DNA of 42,298 nucleotides, from the NCBI GenBank assembly GCA_020630595.1, contig JAHDBC010000012.1, forward strand, positions 27,457 to 69,754, given 5' to 3'. Positions 9,411-17,643 of the stretch are shown here, piece by piece. Origin of the DNA: Planktomarina sp. (lineage in GTDB: Bacteria; Pseudomonadota; Alphaproteobacteria; Rhodobacterales; Rhodobacteraceae). Position numbers and translations under genes: made by a program. Within the stretch, counting starts at the first letter, position 1. Every line of letters starts with the position of its first letter. The notes under the pieces were generated by a model. The model had not been told where the DNA came from. It saw only the letters and a list, made by a program, of their open reading frames with translations, and ran no database searches.

Positions 9411-10233
9411 CGAAACCGCCCCGGCCAAGGTGAACCTGTCGTTGCATGTGACGGGGCGGCGGGCGGATGGCTATCATCTGTTGGACAGCGTGGTTGTTTT
9501 TGCAGACATCAGCGACCGCATTGACCTGCGCAAGGCGGATGTGACCACGCTGACAGTGACAGGGCCGCTGGCGGATGGCGTGCCAACCGATGCGTCAAAT
9601 CTGGTGATGCAGGCTGCCGCGTTGTTTGGCGCCCATTGCCCCACCCACATCACATTACACAAACATTTGCCCGCCGCCGCGGGGATCGGGGGCGGCAGTG
9701 CGGATGCCGCAGCAACGCTGCGCGCCATGGCCCAACTATGGGACGAACCCTTGCCAGACATGCCGTCGCAGCTGGCCTTGGGGGCGGATGTGCCGGTCTG
9801 CGTGGCCGGGCGGTCATTGCGCATGCAAGGGATCGGGGACCGGCTGACAGCGTTGCCCCGATTGCCCGAATTGGGAATCGTATTGGCCAATCCGATGCAG
9901 GGCGTGCCAACCGGGCCCGTTTTCACGGCGCTGACGGGCGTTGATAACGATGGCCTGCCCGCGGCACCCCAATCGTGGGATCGGCCAACCGTGTTTGAAT
10001 GGCTGGCGATGCAACGCAATGATCTTCAAGCCCCGGCCATCCAGATTTGCCCAGCCGTGCAGGATGTCTTGGACGCGCTGAACGATGCGCGCCCCGCGCT
10101 GGCACGGATGTCGGGATCGGGGGGCACGTGTTTTGCATTGTTTGAAAACCGCACACAGGCGGAATCGGCGGCGTCCGTGATCGCAAAAGATCATCCAAAC
10201 TGGTGGGTGCAGGCAGGGTCGGTGTTAAGTTAA
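9400..10233 (+). CDS. ispE: 4-diphosphocytidyl-2-C-methyl-D-erythritol kinase
   Basis: IspE phosphorylates CDP-methylerythritol at the 2-position in the MEP isoprenoid pathway. The 277-residue protein has K10 (APAKVNLSL), the GHMP-kinase glycine-rich loop PAAAGIGGGSADAA (91-104), catalytic D130 (LGADVPVC) and the third GHMP motif MSGSGGTCFALF near the C-terminus. The ATG at 9400 has GAAGG six bases upstream; a TTG at 9394 is less likely. It overlaps the TPR gene and ends near an inverted pair of palindromic repeats. A polyprenyl diphosphate synthase, which uses products of this pathway, lies convergently next door. Confidence 0.96.
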   Translation: MTISETAPAKVNLSLHVTGRRADGYHLLDSVVVFADISDRIDLRKADVTTLTVTGPLADGVPTDASNLVMQAAALFGAHCPTHITLHKHLPAAAGIGGGSADAAATLRAMAQLWDEPLPDMPSQLALGADVPVCVAGRSLRMQGIGDRLTALPRLPELGIVLANPMQGVPTGPVFTALTGVDNDGLPAAPQSWDRPTVFEWLAMQRNDLQAPAIQICPAVQDVLDALNDARPALARMSGSGGTCFALFENRTQAESAASVIAKDHPNWWVQAGSVLS

Positions 10234-10254
10234 CAGCTTTGGCAAAGGGGCGAC

Positions 10255-10320
10255 GTGCGGTGGGTTGCACCCACCCTACGATATCGGAGCGGGCTGTAGG
10301 GTGGGTGCAACCCACCGCAC
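10255..10320. repeat. Perfect 25-bp inverted pair of the GGTGGGTGCAACCCACC element
   Basis: Arm 10255-10279 and arm 10296-10320 are exact reverse complements over 25 bp, separated by 16 bases. Each arm contains its own smaller hairpin, GGTGGGT-GCA-ACCCACC. Single copies occur at 17640-17663 and 30188-30209. All three sites lie between convergent genes. The pair would form a long stem in RNA from either strand and could end transcription of both ispE and the polyprenyl synthase. It resembles a REP-type element. Confidence 0.8.
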
Positions 10321-10321
10321 A

Positions 10322-11320
10322 TCATACCAATCGCGCAACCACGTAATCGGCCAAATCGGACAGCATGTCTTTGATATCGTGATCTGGCAGGGGGGTCAGG
10401 GCCGCCTTTGCCTTTTGCGCCCAGTCCATTGCGGTATCGCGTGTGGACACCAACGTGCCATGGCGTTCCATCAGCATCAGCGCATGGTCCAGATCACCAT
10501 CACCCTGTTTGCCCTTGCCAATGACACGATCCCAGAACGCGCGTTCGTCCGCATCACCTGCGGCAATCGCGCGGATCACGGGCAGGGTCAGTTTGCGTTC
10601 CCGAAAATCATCGCCGATGTTTTTGCCAGTCGCGTCGGTGCCCTGATAATCCAACAGATCATCGACGATCTGAAACGAAATTCCCAGCGCATCGCCATAA
10701 TCGAACAACGCTTTGACCATCGCCGCGTCCTGCCCCGCGATGACGCCGCCAACTTCGGTTGCCGCTGAAAACAGCGCCGCCGTCTTGCCGCGCACGACCT
10801 TGAAATAAATCTCTTCCGTTGTGGCAATGTTTTGTGCTGCCGACAGTTGCAGAACTTCGCCTTCTGCGATTGTGGCTGCCGCATTGGCCAGAATATCCAA
10901 CACCCGCAACGATCCGGTTTCGACCATCAATTGAAATGATCGCGCAAACAGGTAATCGCCCACCAGAACGGACGATTGATTGTCCCACAACAGATTGGCC
11001 GTCGGGCGGCCCCGGCGTTGCGCGCTTTCGTCAACCACATCATCATGCAGCAGCGTGGCGGTGTGAATGAATTCAACCGTTGCGGCCAGATGCACATGAT
11101 ATGGGCCGTCATAGCCACACATTTTGGCCGCGGCCAAGGTCAGCATGGGCCGCAATCGTTTGCCGCCCGCTTCGACCAGATGGGCGGTCACTTCGGGGAT
11201 GCGGGGGGCGTGTTCGCTGGCCATCCGTTCGCGGATCAGCGTGTTCACGGCGTCCAATTCGCCTGCCAATGCGGCGGCCATCCGTTCGTGCGGCTTTGTG
11301 ACGGCGTTGTCCAAACTCAT
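10322..11320 (-). CDS. Long-chain polyprenyl diphosphate synthase
   Basis: This trans-isoprenyl diphosphate synthase (332 residues) makes the side chain of ubiquinone. Both aspartate-rich motifs are present: DDVVD at 93-97 and DDLLD at 220-224, plus GGKRLRP near residue 52. The residue five places before the first motif is A88. A small residue there is known to allow long products, fitting an octaprenyl to decaprenyl synthase. Rhodobacteraceae use Q-10, so the decaprenyl form is likely, but exact chain length cannot be read from sequence. It diverges from the DUF2007 gene with a 58-base gap. Confidence 0.93.
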   Translation of the reverse strand: MSLDNAVTKPHERMAAALAGELDAVNTLIRERMASEHAPRIPEVTAHLVEAGGKRLRPMLTLAAAKMCGYDGPYHVHLAATVEFIHTATLLHDDVVDESAQRRGRPTANLLWDNQSSVLVGDYLFARSFQLMVETGSLRVLDILANAAATIAEGEVLQLSAAQNIATTEEIYFKVVRGKTAALFSAATEVGGVIAGQDAAMVKALFDYGDALGISFQIVDDLLDYQGTDATGKNIGDDFRERKLTLPVIRAIAAGDADERAFWDRVIGKGKQGDGDLDHALMLMERHGTLVSTRDTAMDWAQKAKAALTPLPDHDIKDMLSDLADYVVARLV

Positions 11321-11378
11321 CTATCCCGTGATCCCGATCCACTCGACAAATGGACCCTGACGCCCTTATGTCAAACCC

Positions 11379-11597
11379 ATGAAAGAGCTTTTGCGCACCA
11401 CCGACCCCACTGTGATCGCCTTTGCCCAAGCCCTGCTTCAGGGAGAGGACATAGCTTGCTTCGAATTGGACGTCCATATCAGCATACTGGAAGGCAGCAT
11501 TGGCATATTGCCGCGTCGCCTGATGGTCGCGGATCAGGATCATTTCATGGCCAAAGCCATCCTGAAAGACAACGGGATCGAGGCGGACGGGCTGTGA
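11379..11597 (+). CDS. DUF2007 domain protein
   Basis: This 72-residue protein matches the small DUF2007 family: MKELLRTTDPTVIAFAQALL, then ELDVHISILEGSIGILPRRLMVADQD, which forms a ferredoxin-like fold proposed to sense or bind ligands. Its biochemical role is unknown. Its stop overlaps the GTG start of the methyltransferase by four bases (GTGA), so the pair is translationally coupled and may act together. Confidence 0.85.
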   Translation: MKELLRTTDPTVIAFAQALLQGEDIACFELDVHISILEGSIGILPRRLMVADQDHFMAKAILKDNGIEADGL

Positions 11598-12340
11598 AAA
11601 CCACCATCGACGATTTTTTGGGGGGGCGTCTGCGCATTGAACAACCCGCCAAGGGATACCGTGCCGGGATGGATCCGATTTTGTTGGCTGCGGCCTGTTC
11701 CGCGGTGGCGGGTGACACGGTTCTGGATCTGGGGTGCGGCGTTGGAACGGCTGCGTTGGCTGTGGCCGAACGCACAGGCGCACAGGCATTCGGCGTTGAA
11801 CAGAATCCTGATTTGGTGGCGCTGGCCCAAGCGAATGGCACACGAAACGACCTGCCGTTTGTTGCCATTCAGGGCGATGCAACGTCGCGCCCGACACCGT
11901 TTTCCGATCAAAGTTTTGATCATGTGATCACCAACCCGCCCTTCTTTGATCCCGGGCGGGGAATTGTGTCGGGCGATGCCACGCGCGCGGCGGGGCGGTC
12001 GGGCGCCTTTTCCATGGAAGACTGGATTGGAACCGCGTTTAAGCGGCTAAAGCCCAACGGACGGTTGACCGTGGTCTATGCCATGGACCGGCTGCCGGAT
12101 CTTTTGTCGGCCTGCCGGCAGGGGTTTGGCGATATGCGGGTGGCCTGTTTGGTTCCTTATCTGGGCAAACCACCCAATCGGTTTATCCTGACGGCCCGCA
12201 AAGGCAGCAAGGCACCATTCCAGATGTTGCCGAATGTTCTGATGCATGTGACGGGTTTTGATGGCCGGGTATCGGACCAATACGATGCGCGGATTGAAAA
12301 CGTGCTAAGGCATGGGGCGGCACTGACTTTTCCTGATTAA
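11594..12340 (+). CDS. SAM-dependent N6-adenine/tRNA methyltransferase (TrmN6/YfiC-like)
   Basis: This is a 248-residue class I methyltransferase. Motif I is VLDLGCGVGTAALAVA (about residues 44-59), an acidic residue follows in AFGVEQNP, and motif IV is NPPFFDPG, the NPPY-type motif of N6-adenine and amino methylases. The layout matches tRNA1(Val) adenine-37 N6-methyltransferase relatives in alphaproteobacteria. The true substrate is not certain. The start is GTG at 11594, overlapping the DUF2007 stop; this yields the family-like opening KTTIDDFLGGRL. Confidence 0.82.
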   Translation: MKTTIDDFLGGRLRIEQPAKGYRAGMDPILLAAACSAVAGDTVLDLGCGVGTAALAVAERTGAQAFGVEQNPDLVALAQANGTRNDLPFVAIQGDATSRPTPFSDQSFDHVITNPPFFDPGRGIVSGDATRAAGRSGAFSMEDWIGTAFKRLKPNGRLTVVYAMDRLPDLLSACRQGFGDMRVACLVPYLGKPPNRFILTARKGSKAPFQMLPNVLMHVTGFDGRVSDQYDARIENVLRHGAALTFPD

Positions 12341-12459
12341 TGAATTGGCAACCTTTGTGCAGCACCCTGCCGAAAGGGACGGGATTGCTGCTGCGCGGCG
12401 TGACAGACAGTTGTTTTCCGTGCTGTACTGAAAACGTTCACAACAAGAAGGAGATTACC

Positions 12460-12627
12460 ATGACCGTTAGTTCCCATATTGTTGAGTTGAAGCGCAAACA
12501 CCAAACCCTGTCGGACGCTGTGGAACATGCGCAACGTGCGCCCGGGGCCGATGATTTGGAAATCGCTTCGTTGAAAAAGCAAAAGCTGGCGTTGAAAGAA
12601 CAAATCCAGCGGCTGCAGGCCCAATAG
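12460..12627 (+). CDS. DUF465 (YdcH family) small coiled-coil protein
   Basis: This 55-residue protein fits the DUF465/YdcH family: SSHIVELKRKHQTLSDAVE followed by IASLKKQKLALKEQIQRL, a short helical hairpin or coiled coil. Its function is unknown. The start at 12460 has AAGGAG six bases upstream. The frame is open further upstream but without family similarity. A 119-base gap separates it from the methyltransferase and contains GTTTTC...GAAAAC (about 12413-12435), a weak dyad near where its promoter should be. Confidence 0.85.
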   Translation: MTVSSHIVELKRKHQTLSDAVEHAQRAPGADDLEIASLKKQKLALKEQIQRLQAQ

Positions 12628-12647
12628 CGTTATCCGGGCTTTTGGGA

Positions 12648-13586
12648 TCAGTGGGGAATATCGCGTTTCTCAAACTGATCCGACACATGCTGGGTCTTTT
12701 GGATCTCTGTCTGCATCCACTCCCTGAATGATCTGATGGCAGGGCGATCTTCCTGACCCAGCATGCAGATGAACCGAAATCGTGCACCGGTGTTCAGCGC
12801 GATCTTGAAGGGCGCGACCAGCCTGCCTTCGGCCAGATCCTTGATCACAAGGGACCGTCGTCCCAGAACCGCACCAACCCCGGCCAGCGCTGCATCGACT
12901 GCATGATCGGCCTGACTGAATTTCGGGCCAGACTGATCGGGCATGTCTGCCCCCATCAGGTCAAACCATGTGTGCCAATCCGATTGCGGCCACAGAAAAT
13001 CAATGGATTGATCCCCGATCAGGGTCATTTTCCGCAAATCTTCCACCGTGTGGCAGGTTGCGGCCAATTCGGGAATCATCACTGGTGTCACCCATTCATT
13101 TGCCAATGGGACAGCAAACAATGTGGGATCCGGATCCGTGCGCCCGAACCTGATCGCAACGTCGATGTCATCGCGACCAAAATCCATAATGCGCAAGCTG
13201 GCGCTGAACCGCAATTCCACATCAGGATGATCCTGTGCAAAGGCATAAAGCCGCGGCGCAAGCCATTTGGCCGTAAAGGCAGGCCCCGCCGTCACGGTTA
13301 AGTGTCTTTGATCTGTGGCCCGCTGAACCGTGCGCCACGCAGCCGTCAGCGTCGCAAAACCATCACTTACCCCCGGGGCCAGCAATTTGCCCGCTTCGGT
13401 CAGGGCCACAGCCCGGTTCAGCCGGTGAAACACGGGATGGCCCAGATGATCTTCCAAAGACTTGATCTGAAACGACAGGGCCGCGGGCGTCACGTTCAGT
13501 TCATCTGCCGCTTTGGCAAATGACATATGGCGTGCCGCAGCTTCAAAGGCACGCAGGGCAGTCAGTGGGGGCAGGCGATCTGGCAT
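12648..13586 (-). CDS. LysR-type transcriptional regulator, GcvA-like
   Basis: The N-terminal winged helix-turn-helix (LTALRAFEAAARHMSFAKAA, then ELNVTPAALSFQIKSLEDHLG) is typical of the GcvA group of LysR regulators. It is followed by a periplasmic-binding-protein-like effector domain in about residues 90-300. Total length is 312, usual for the family. It diverges from a 50-residue protein at 13698, and LysR regulators often control a divergent neighbour. A near-palindrome GTTAAGTAAAACTAATC (13592-13608) sits just upstream of its start and could be its own binding site. The effector is unknown. Confidence 0.93.
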   Translation of the reverse strand: MPDRLPPLTALRAFEAAARHMSFAKAADELNVTPAALSFQIKSLEDHLGHPVFHRLNRAVALTEAGKLLAPGVSDGFATLTAAWRTVQRATDQRHLTVTAGPAFTAKWLAPRLYAFAQDHPDVELRFSASLRIMDFGRDDIDVAIRFGRTDPDPTLFAVPLANEWVTPVMIPELAATCHTVEDLRKMTLIGDQSIDFLWPQSDWHTWFDLMGADMPDQSGPKFSQADHAVDAALAGVGAVLGRRSLVIKDLAEGRLVAPFKIALNTGARFRFICMLGQEDRPAIRSFREWMQTEIQKTQHVSDQFEKRDIPH

Positions 13587-13697
13587 GATCAGTTAAGTAA
13601 AACTAATCCGAAGGCAGAACAAGTCTCGTTTGTCAGCGGTAACATCCGCGCCCATATTGAGATCAATCGCAGATACCCAAGCCCATTGGAGGCCCCC

Positions 13698-13850
13698 ATG
13701 ATCGAAGCAACCACATCCGCCCAGTCCCGCACCGCAATCGAAGCCGCCCATGCTGCGCGTGGGGCTGCGCTGCGCGACTTGATCACCGCCATTCGCACCC
13801 TGTTTTCGAAAGGGTCAGCCAACCCTGCTCCGGCAGCCTTAGCCCACTGA
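13698..13850 (+). CDS. Small protein divergent from the LysR gene, function unknown
   Basis: I do not recognise this 50-residue protein. It is Ala-rich and mildly basic, with an amphipathic helix (HAARGAALRDLITAIRTLF). Support for it being real comes from TGGAGG five bases before the ATG at 13698, its position divergent from a LysR regulator, and a strong terminator 36 bases after its stop. It may be the regulatory target of the LysR protein. A longer open frame begins inside the LysR gene but is a shadow. Confidence 0.6.
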   Translation: MIEATTSAQSRTAIEAAHAARGAALRDLITAIRTLFSKGSANPAPAALAH

Positions 13851-13886
13851 CGTTCATCCGCGTTGGGCCGTGCCGCCGAACAGAAA

Positions 13887-13916
13887 AGGGCCGCAGTGAT
13901 CCCCCACTGCGGCCCT
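13887..13916. terminator. Bidirectional rho-independent terminator
   Basis: A perfect 12-bp GC-rich stem (13887-13898 with 13905-13916, loop ATCCCC) lies between the convergent 50-residue gene and phaB. On the minus strand it is followed by TTTTCTG, a good U-run for ending phaB transcription. On the plus strand TATT follows, a weaker end. Confidence 0.85.
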
Positions 13917-13937
13917 TATTACATCGTGATGAATGGA

Positions 13938-14663
13938 TCAGGTCAGGTACTGACCGCCGTTGATTGTCATGGTCGACCCGGTCACAAACGCCGCGTCGTC
14001 GGATGCCAACCAAACCACACCGCGTGCGATTTCATCGGCTTCGCCCAAACGCCCAACCGGGATTTGCGGCAAAATGACTTCGTTCATGACTTTTTCGGGG
14101 ATTGTGCTCATCATTTCGGTGTTGATGTAGCCGGGGCAAATCACGTTCACGGTGATGCCTGCACGCGCGCCTTCCTGCGCCAATGCCTTGGTAAAGCCGA
14201 TGTCGCCTGCTTTTGCGGCGGCATAGTTGGCTTGGGCAAATTGGCCCTTTTGGCCGTTGATGGATGAAATGGAAATCACACGGCCAAATTTCCGGTCGCG
14301 CATGCCACCCCAAACATTGTGGGTCATGTTGAACAGGCCTGTCAGGTTCGTATCGATGACCTGATGCCATTGATCCTTTGACATTTTGTGGAACGGCGCA
14401 TCGCGGGTGATCCCGGCGTTGTTGACCAAGATGTCGATTGCGCCCAGATCAGCTTCGACCTGCGCGATGCCTGCCTGACAGGCGTCATAATCAGCAACGT
14501 CCCACTTATAGGTTTTGATGCCAGTTTCGGCGGTGAACGCAGCGGCCTTTTCATCGTTGCCGGCATAGGTCGCGGCGACGGTGCAGCCGGCGGCTTGCAA
14601 GGCTTTTGAAATGGCTGCGCCGATCCCACGGGATCCGCCGGTGACGATGGCAACACGGGACAT
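13938..14663 (-). CDS. phaB: Acetoacetyl-CoA reductase
   Basis: PhaB reduces acetoacetyl-CoA to (R)-3-hydroxybutyryl-CoA with NADPH, the second step toward polyhydroxybutyrate. The 241-residue short-chain dehydrogenase has the cofactor motif GGSRGIG (about residues 9-15), NNAG (81-84) and the catalytic S134, Y147 and K151 (NYAAAK). Family-typical phrases GRVISISSINGQKGQF and VICPGYINTEM separate it from FabG. It lies downstream of phaA on the same strand, but a 194-base gap with a terminator and an operator-like palindrome suggests its own promoter. The polymerase gene phaC is not in this window. Confidence 0.94.
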   Translation of the reverse strand: MSRVAIVTGGSRGIGAAISKALQAAGCTVAATYAGNDEKAAAFTAETGIKTYKWDVADYDACQAGIAQVEADLGAIDILVNNAGITRDAPFHKMSKDQWHQVIDTNLTGLFNMTHNVWGGMRDRKFGRVISISSINGQKGQFAQANYAAAKAGDIGFTKALAQEGARAGITVNVICPGYINTEMMSTIPEKVMNEVILPQIPVGRLGEADEIARGVVWLASDDAAFVTGSTMTINGGQYLT

Positions 14664-14698
14664 GATGATTCCTTTCGGTAATGTTATTTCTGTTGCGG

Positions 14699-14725
14699 CA
14701 TATACTGCGCAATATTATTGCGCAA
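14699..14725 (-). promoter_or_regulatory. Palindromic operator within a candidate phaB promoter
   Basis: TGCGCAAT (14706-14713) and ATTGCGCA (14717-14724) form a perfect dyad around ATT, 43 to 61 bases upstream of the phaB start. On the minus strand TTGCGC (14725-14720) and TATATG (14704-14699) could be -35 and -10 boxes 15 bases apart, which would put the dyad between them. TGC/GCA-rich sites are known for the polyhydroxybutyrate repressor PhaR. TTGC/GCAA octamers are also typical of short-chain acyl-CoA regulators. Which protein binds is not known. Confidence 0.5.
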
Positions 14726-14811
14726 TGGATTTTCGCAGATATTGTTAGCAGGTGCAGCATGATTGTGCATCACACGTTTCCGAAAGGCGGATATGTGTGT
14801 GCTGCAATGAA

Positions 14812-14837
14812 AAAAGCCGGGCCCATGCCCGGCTTTT
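14812..14837 (-). terminator. Rho-independent terminator of phaA
   Basis: A perfect 11-bp stem (14812-14822 with 14827-14837, loop CCAT) starts 21 bases after the phaA stop. On the minus strand the stem ends in a run of T residues (TTTTTTCATT). It separates phaA from phaB, so read-through between them should be reduced. Confidence 0.85.
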
Positions 14838-14857
14838 CATTGGGATCAACGCATGGG

Positions 14858-16036
14858 TTAAGGGCGTTCCAAACACATGGCGACACCCATGCCGCCCCCA
14901 ATGCACAATGTGGCAAGGCCCTTTTTGGCATCGCGGCGTTTCATTTCGAACAGCAGGGTGTTCAGGATGCGGCAGCCGGATGCGCCGATCGGATGGCCAA
15001 TCGCAATCGCGCCACCGTTGACGTTCACGATTTCGGGGTCCCAGCCCATGTCTTTGTTCACGGCACAGGCTTGTGCGGCAAAGGCTTCGTTGGCTTCCAC
15101 CAGATCCAGATCGCCAACAGACCAGCCCGCCTTGTCCAACGCTTTGCGCGATGCATAGATCGGGCCAACGCCCATGACCGATGGGTCCAGCCCCGCGGTG
15201 GCATAAGACGCAATCCGCGCCAGTGGTTCAATGCCGCGCTTTTCAGCCTCTTGCGCGGTCATCATCAGCGCAGCGGCGGCCCCATCGTTCAGGCCGGATG
15301 CGTTCGCCGCAGTGACGGTGCCGCCGTCGCGCACAAACGCGGGGCGCATTTTCTGCATGGCTTCGATCGTTGCGCCGTGGCGGATGTATTCATCACTGTC
15401 CACAACGATATCGCCTTTGCGGGTTTTCACGGTGTGGGCCACGATTTCATCAGCGAATTTGCCGGCCTTTTGCGCGGCTTCCGCCTTGTTTTGGGACCCC
15501 AATGCGAATTCGTCCTGCGCGTCGCGGGAAATCTGCCATTGTTCCGCGACGTTTTCGGCGGTTTGACCCATGTGATACCCGTTGAACGCATCCCACAGGC
15601 CATCCTTGATCATGGTGTCGATCATTTTCATATCGCCCATTTTCTGGCCTGCCCGCAGGTAAGTGGCATGGGAAGACAGGGACATGTTTTCCTGCCCGCC
15701 CGCTGCAACGATATCGGCGTCACCCAGTTGGATGTGCTGGGCGGCCAAGGCCACGGCCCGCAAGCCTGACCCGCAGACTTGGTTGATGCCCCATGCCGCA
15801 GATTCTTTGGCAAAGCCTGCGTTGATGTGGGCCTGACGCGCGGGGTTTTGCCCCTGGGCCGCTGTCAGCACCTGGCCCAAAATCGTTTCCGAAACTTCTG
15901 CGGGGTCAACGCCAGCGCGTTCCACGACAGCCTTCAGCACTGTCGTTCCCAGATCGTGGGCGGGGACGTTTGCAAAAGATCCGCTGAAGCTGCCGACCGC
16001 GGTCCGGGCGGCAGAGGCGATAACGATATTGGTCAT
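14858..16036 (-). CDS. phaA: Acetyl-CoA acetyltransferase (beta-ketothiolase)
   Basis: PhaA condenses two acetyl-CoA into acetoacetyl-CoA for polyhydroxybutyrate, and can also cleave acetoacetyl-CoA. The 392-residue length is that of biosynthetic thiolases. The nucleophile is C88 ([11 protein letters not shown]), with H348 (GHPIGASG) and C378 (CIGGGMGVA). The NEAFAAQA motif is present. The product also feeds the ethylmalonyl-CoA pathway, to which mcl1 in this window belongs. It has its own terminator and a large dyad 63-103 bases upstream. An EAL-domain gene precedes it on the same strand. Confidence 0.96.
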   Translation of the reverse strand: MTNIVIASAARTAVGSFSGSFANVPAHDLGTTVLKAVVERAGVDPAEVSETILGQVLTAAQGQNPARQAHINAGFAKESAAWGINQVCGSGLRAVALAAQHIQLGDADIVAAGGQENMSLSSHATYLRAGQKMGDMKMIDTMIKDGLWDAFNGYHMGQTAENVAEQWQISRDAQDEFALGSQNKAEAAQKAGKFADEIVAHTVKTRKGDIVVDSDEYIRHGATIEAMQKMRPAFVRDGGTVTAANASGLNDGAAAALMMTAQEAEKRGIEPLARIASYATAGLDPSVMGVGPIYASRKALDKAGWSVGDLDLVEANEAFAAQACAVNKDMGWDPEIVNVNGGAIAIGHPIGASGCRILNTLLFEMKRRDAKKGLATLCIGGGMGVAMCLERP

Positions 16037-16098
16037 GGGTTGGTCCTTCGTTGCATAGGGCTGAGTCGCTATGGCTCAACTTATGCTGCGGGTGCGTA

Positions 16099-16139
16099 AT
16101 ATTGAAGGACCTGACATGCAAGTCATTTTATTTCAATAT
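16099..16139. promoter_or_regulatory. Nested dyad upstream of phaA
   Basis: ATATTGAA (16099-16106) and TTCAATAT (16132-16139) are exact inverted repeats. Inside them TGACATGCAAGTCA (16112-16125) is palindromic except at one pair and has nearly the same centre. The element lies 63-103 bases upstream of the phaA start and 29 bases downstream of the EAL-gene stop. It could bind a regulator of phaA or form an RNA structure. No U-run supports termination. Confidence 0.5.
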
Positions 16140-16168
16140 GGTATCCCAATACGAAAGATTTGTACCCA

Positions 16169-17017
16169 TCAGGCGCGCTTGCGCGCCTCTGCCGCCAATG
16201 TCCATGGTGGTGATACCGTGGGCGCGCCAAAGTGATACCCCTGAAGACAATCGACATTCATCGATTTCAACATTTCAGCGTCCTTGGCCGTTTCAACATT
16301 TTCCGCCACCGTGAACATTTCGAAATGATTGGCAATGCTGACAAGCGCCTGAACCAGAACCTGATTGTCCGGGTTTCGCGCAAGATTTTTCGTGAATTGG
16401 CCATCAATCTTCAGAATGTCGAAAAAGAAATCGCGCATATATCGGAACGATGTTTGCCCGGCGCCAAAATCATCAATCGCGAACGATATCCCGCGCGATT
16501 GCATGTCTGACATGAAGCTGATCACCAGTTCCGGCATGCCCATCGCGCTGGTTTCGGTGATTTCAAGGATCAGCCGTTCCCCGACGGTGGGTTGCCCGGC
16601 CAGCCCGTTTTCAAGCGTTTGGACCCATTTTTTGTACCCGATGGATCGCGCAGACATGTTGATCGACAGGCGCAGTTTCGGTTCTGCCGCCAGTGCCTTC
16701 AGCCCCAGATCAAGGGACAGACAATCAATCTGGCGACCGATTTCGTTGTCTTCGACAGCATACATGAAATCGCGTGCCGGGATGTGGCGTCCGGTGTCGT
16801 CGACCAGACGGATCAACCCTTCGAAAAAGGCGATCTGTTTGGTCTTTTGCGCTTGGACAATGGGTTGGTATGCCAGAACCCCCCGCCCCATCGCCAGCGC
16901 ATCCCGCACCATATTCATCACTTGGCCGTCGCGTTCTGATACCGCATGGCTAAGCGGATCAGTCGGACCCCATCCGATACTGTAGTCCTTTTGGTTCGCG
17001 GGTTTCGCAGTTGACAT
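16169..17017 (-). CDS. EAL-domain cyclic-di-GMP phosphodiesterase-like protein
   Basis: This 282-residue protein is one EAL domain with a short N-terminal leader and no membrane helix or sensor domain. The signature reads EGL (E66-G67-L68) instead of EAL. The metal and catalytic positions otherwise look intact: N120, E152 (EITET), D182-D183 (DDFGAG), K203 (KIDGQF), E239 (VAENVET, where VAEGVET is usual) and Q259 (QGYHFG). It may hydrolyse c-di-GMP or serve as a c-di-GMP sensor. It lies upstream of phaA on the same strand, 132 bases away, with a dyad between. Confidence 0.88.
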   Translation of the reverse strand: MSTAKPANQKDYSIGWGPTDPLSHAVSERDGQVMNMVRDALAMGRGVLAYQPIVQAQKTKQIAFFEGLIRLVDDTGRHIPARDFMYAVEDNEIGRQIDCLSLDLGLKALAAEPKLRLSINMSARSIGYKKWVQTLENGLAGQPTVGERLILEITETSAMGMPELVISFMSDMQSRGISFAIDDFGAGQTSFRYMRDFFFDILKIDGQFTKNLARNPDNQVLVQALVSIANHFEMFTVAENVETAKDAEMLKSMNVDCLQGYHFGAPTVSPPWTLAAEARKRA

Positions 17018-17085
17018 TTGGACCCTCCATTACTGACAGTCACTATGCGCGATGCGCCCTAAGGACCCGTAAACGGAGAACGGCA

Positions 17086-17643
17086 ATGAACCGGTGCAGT
17101 TGGGTAGGTTCCGAACAAATTTACATAGATTATCATGACACCGAATGGGGCGTGCCCGAATACGACAGCCGTGCGTTGTGGGAAAAGCTGATTTTGGATG
17201 GGTTTCAGGCCGGGTTGTCGTGGATCACCATCTTGAAAAAACGCGATGCGTTTCGCGCAGCCTTTGAAGGGTTCGATCCCGCCGTGATTGCCGGGTGGGG
17301 GGAACAGGATGTGCAGCGTCTGCTGGCCAATCCCGGCATCATCCGCCACCGCGGCAAGATCGAAGCCACCATTGGCAACGCGCAGGCCTATCTGGCACAG
17401 GCCGAAGCCATGCCCTTTGCGGATCGCATGTGGGCTTATGTCGGGGGTGCGCCGGTGGTGGGGGGCTATGCCACGCAGGCAGACGTGCCAACGCAATCGG
17501 ATCTAAGCGCGCGCATCGCAAAAGATTTGAAGAAGGCCGGGTACAAATTCTGCGGACCCACGATCGTCTATGCATGGATGGAGGCATGCGGGCTGTTCAA
17601 CAACCACACAACGGGCTGCTTTCGATATTCTGGCGATGCGTAG
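17086..17643 (+). CDS. tag: DNA-3-methyladenine glycosylase I
   Basis: Tag excises 3-methyladenine from alkylated DNA as the first step of base-excision repair. The 185-residue protein keeps the four zinc ligands of the E. coli enzyme: C4, H17 (DYHDTEWG), H174 and C178 (NNHTTGCF). It also keeps the helix LWEKLILDGFQAGLSWITIL that forms the base pocket. I chose the ATG at 17086, with GGAG about eight bases upstream; the frame is open further upstream. Its TAG stop is part of the GTAGGGTGGGTG palindromic repeat, so the repeat has supplied the last codon. Confidence 0.95.
   Translation: MNRCSWVGSEQIYIDYHDTEWGVPEYDSRALWEKLILDGFQAGLSWITILKKRDAFRAAFEGFDPAVIAGWGEQDVQRLLANPGIIRHRGKIEATIGNAQAYLAQAEAMPFADRMWAYVGGAPVVGGYATQADVPTQSDLSARIAKDLKKAGYKFCGPTIVYAWMEACGLFNNHTTGCFRYSGDA

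Noticed and set aside
10976-11593. N-terminal extension of the methyltransferase frame
   Set aside because: It runs through the polyprenyl synthase (antisense) and the DUF2007 gene; the GTG at 11594 gives the family-like start.
14681-15769. 362-residue plus-strand open frame
   Set aside because: It runs antisense to phaA and has no recognisable motif or ribosome-binding site.
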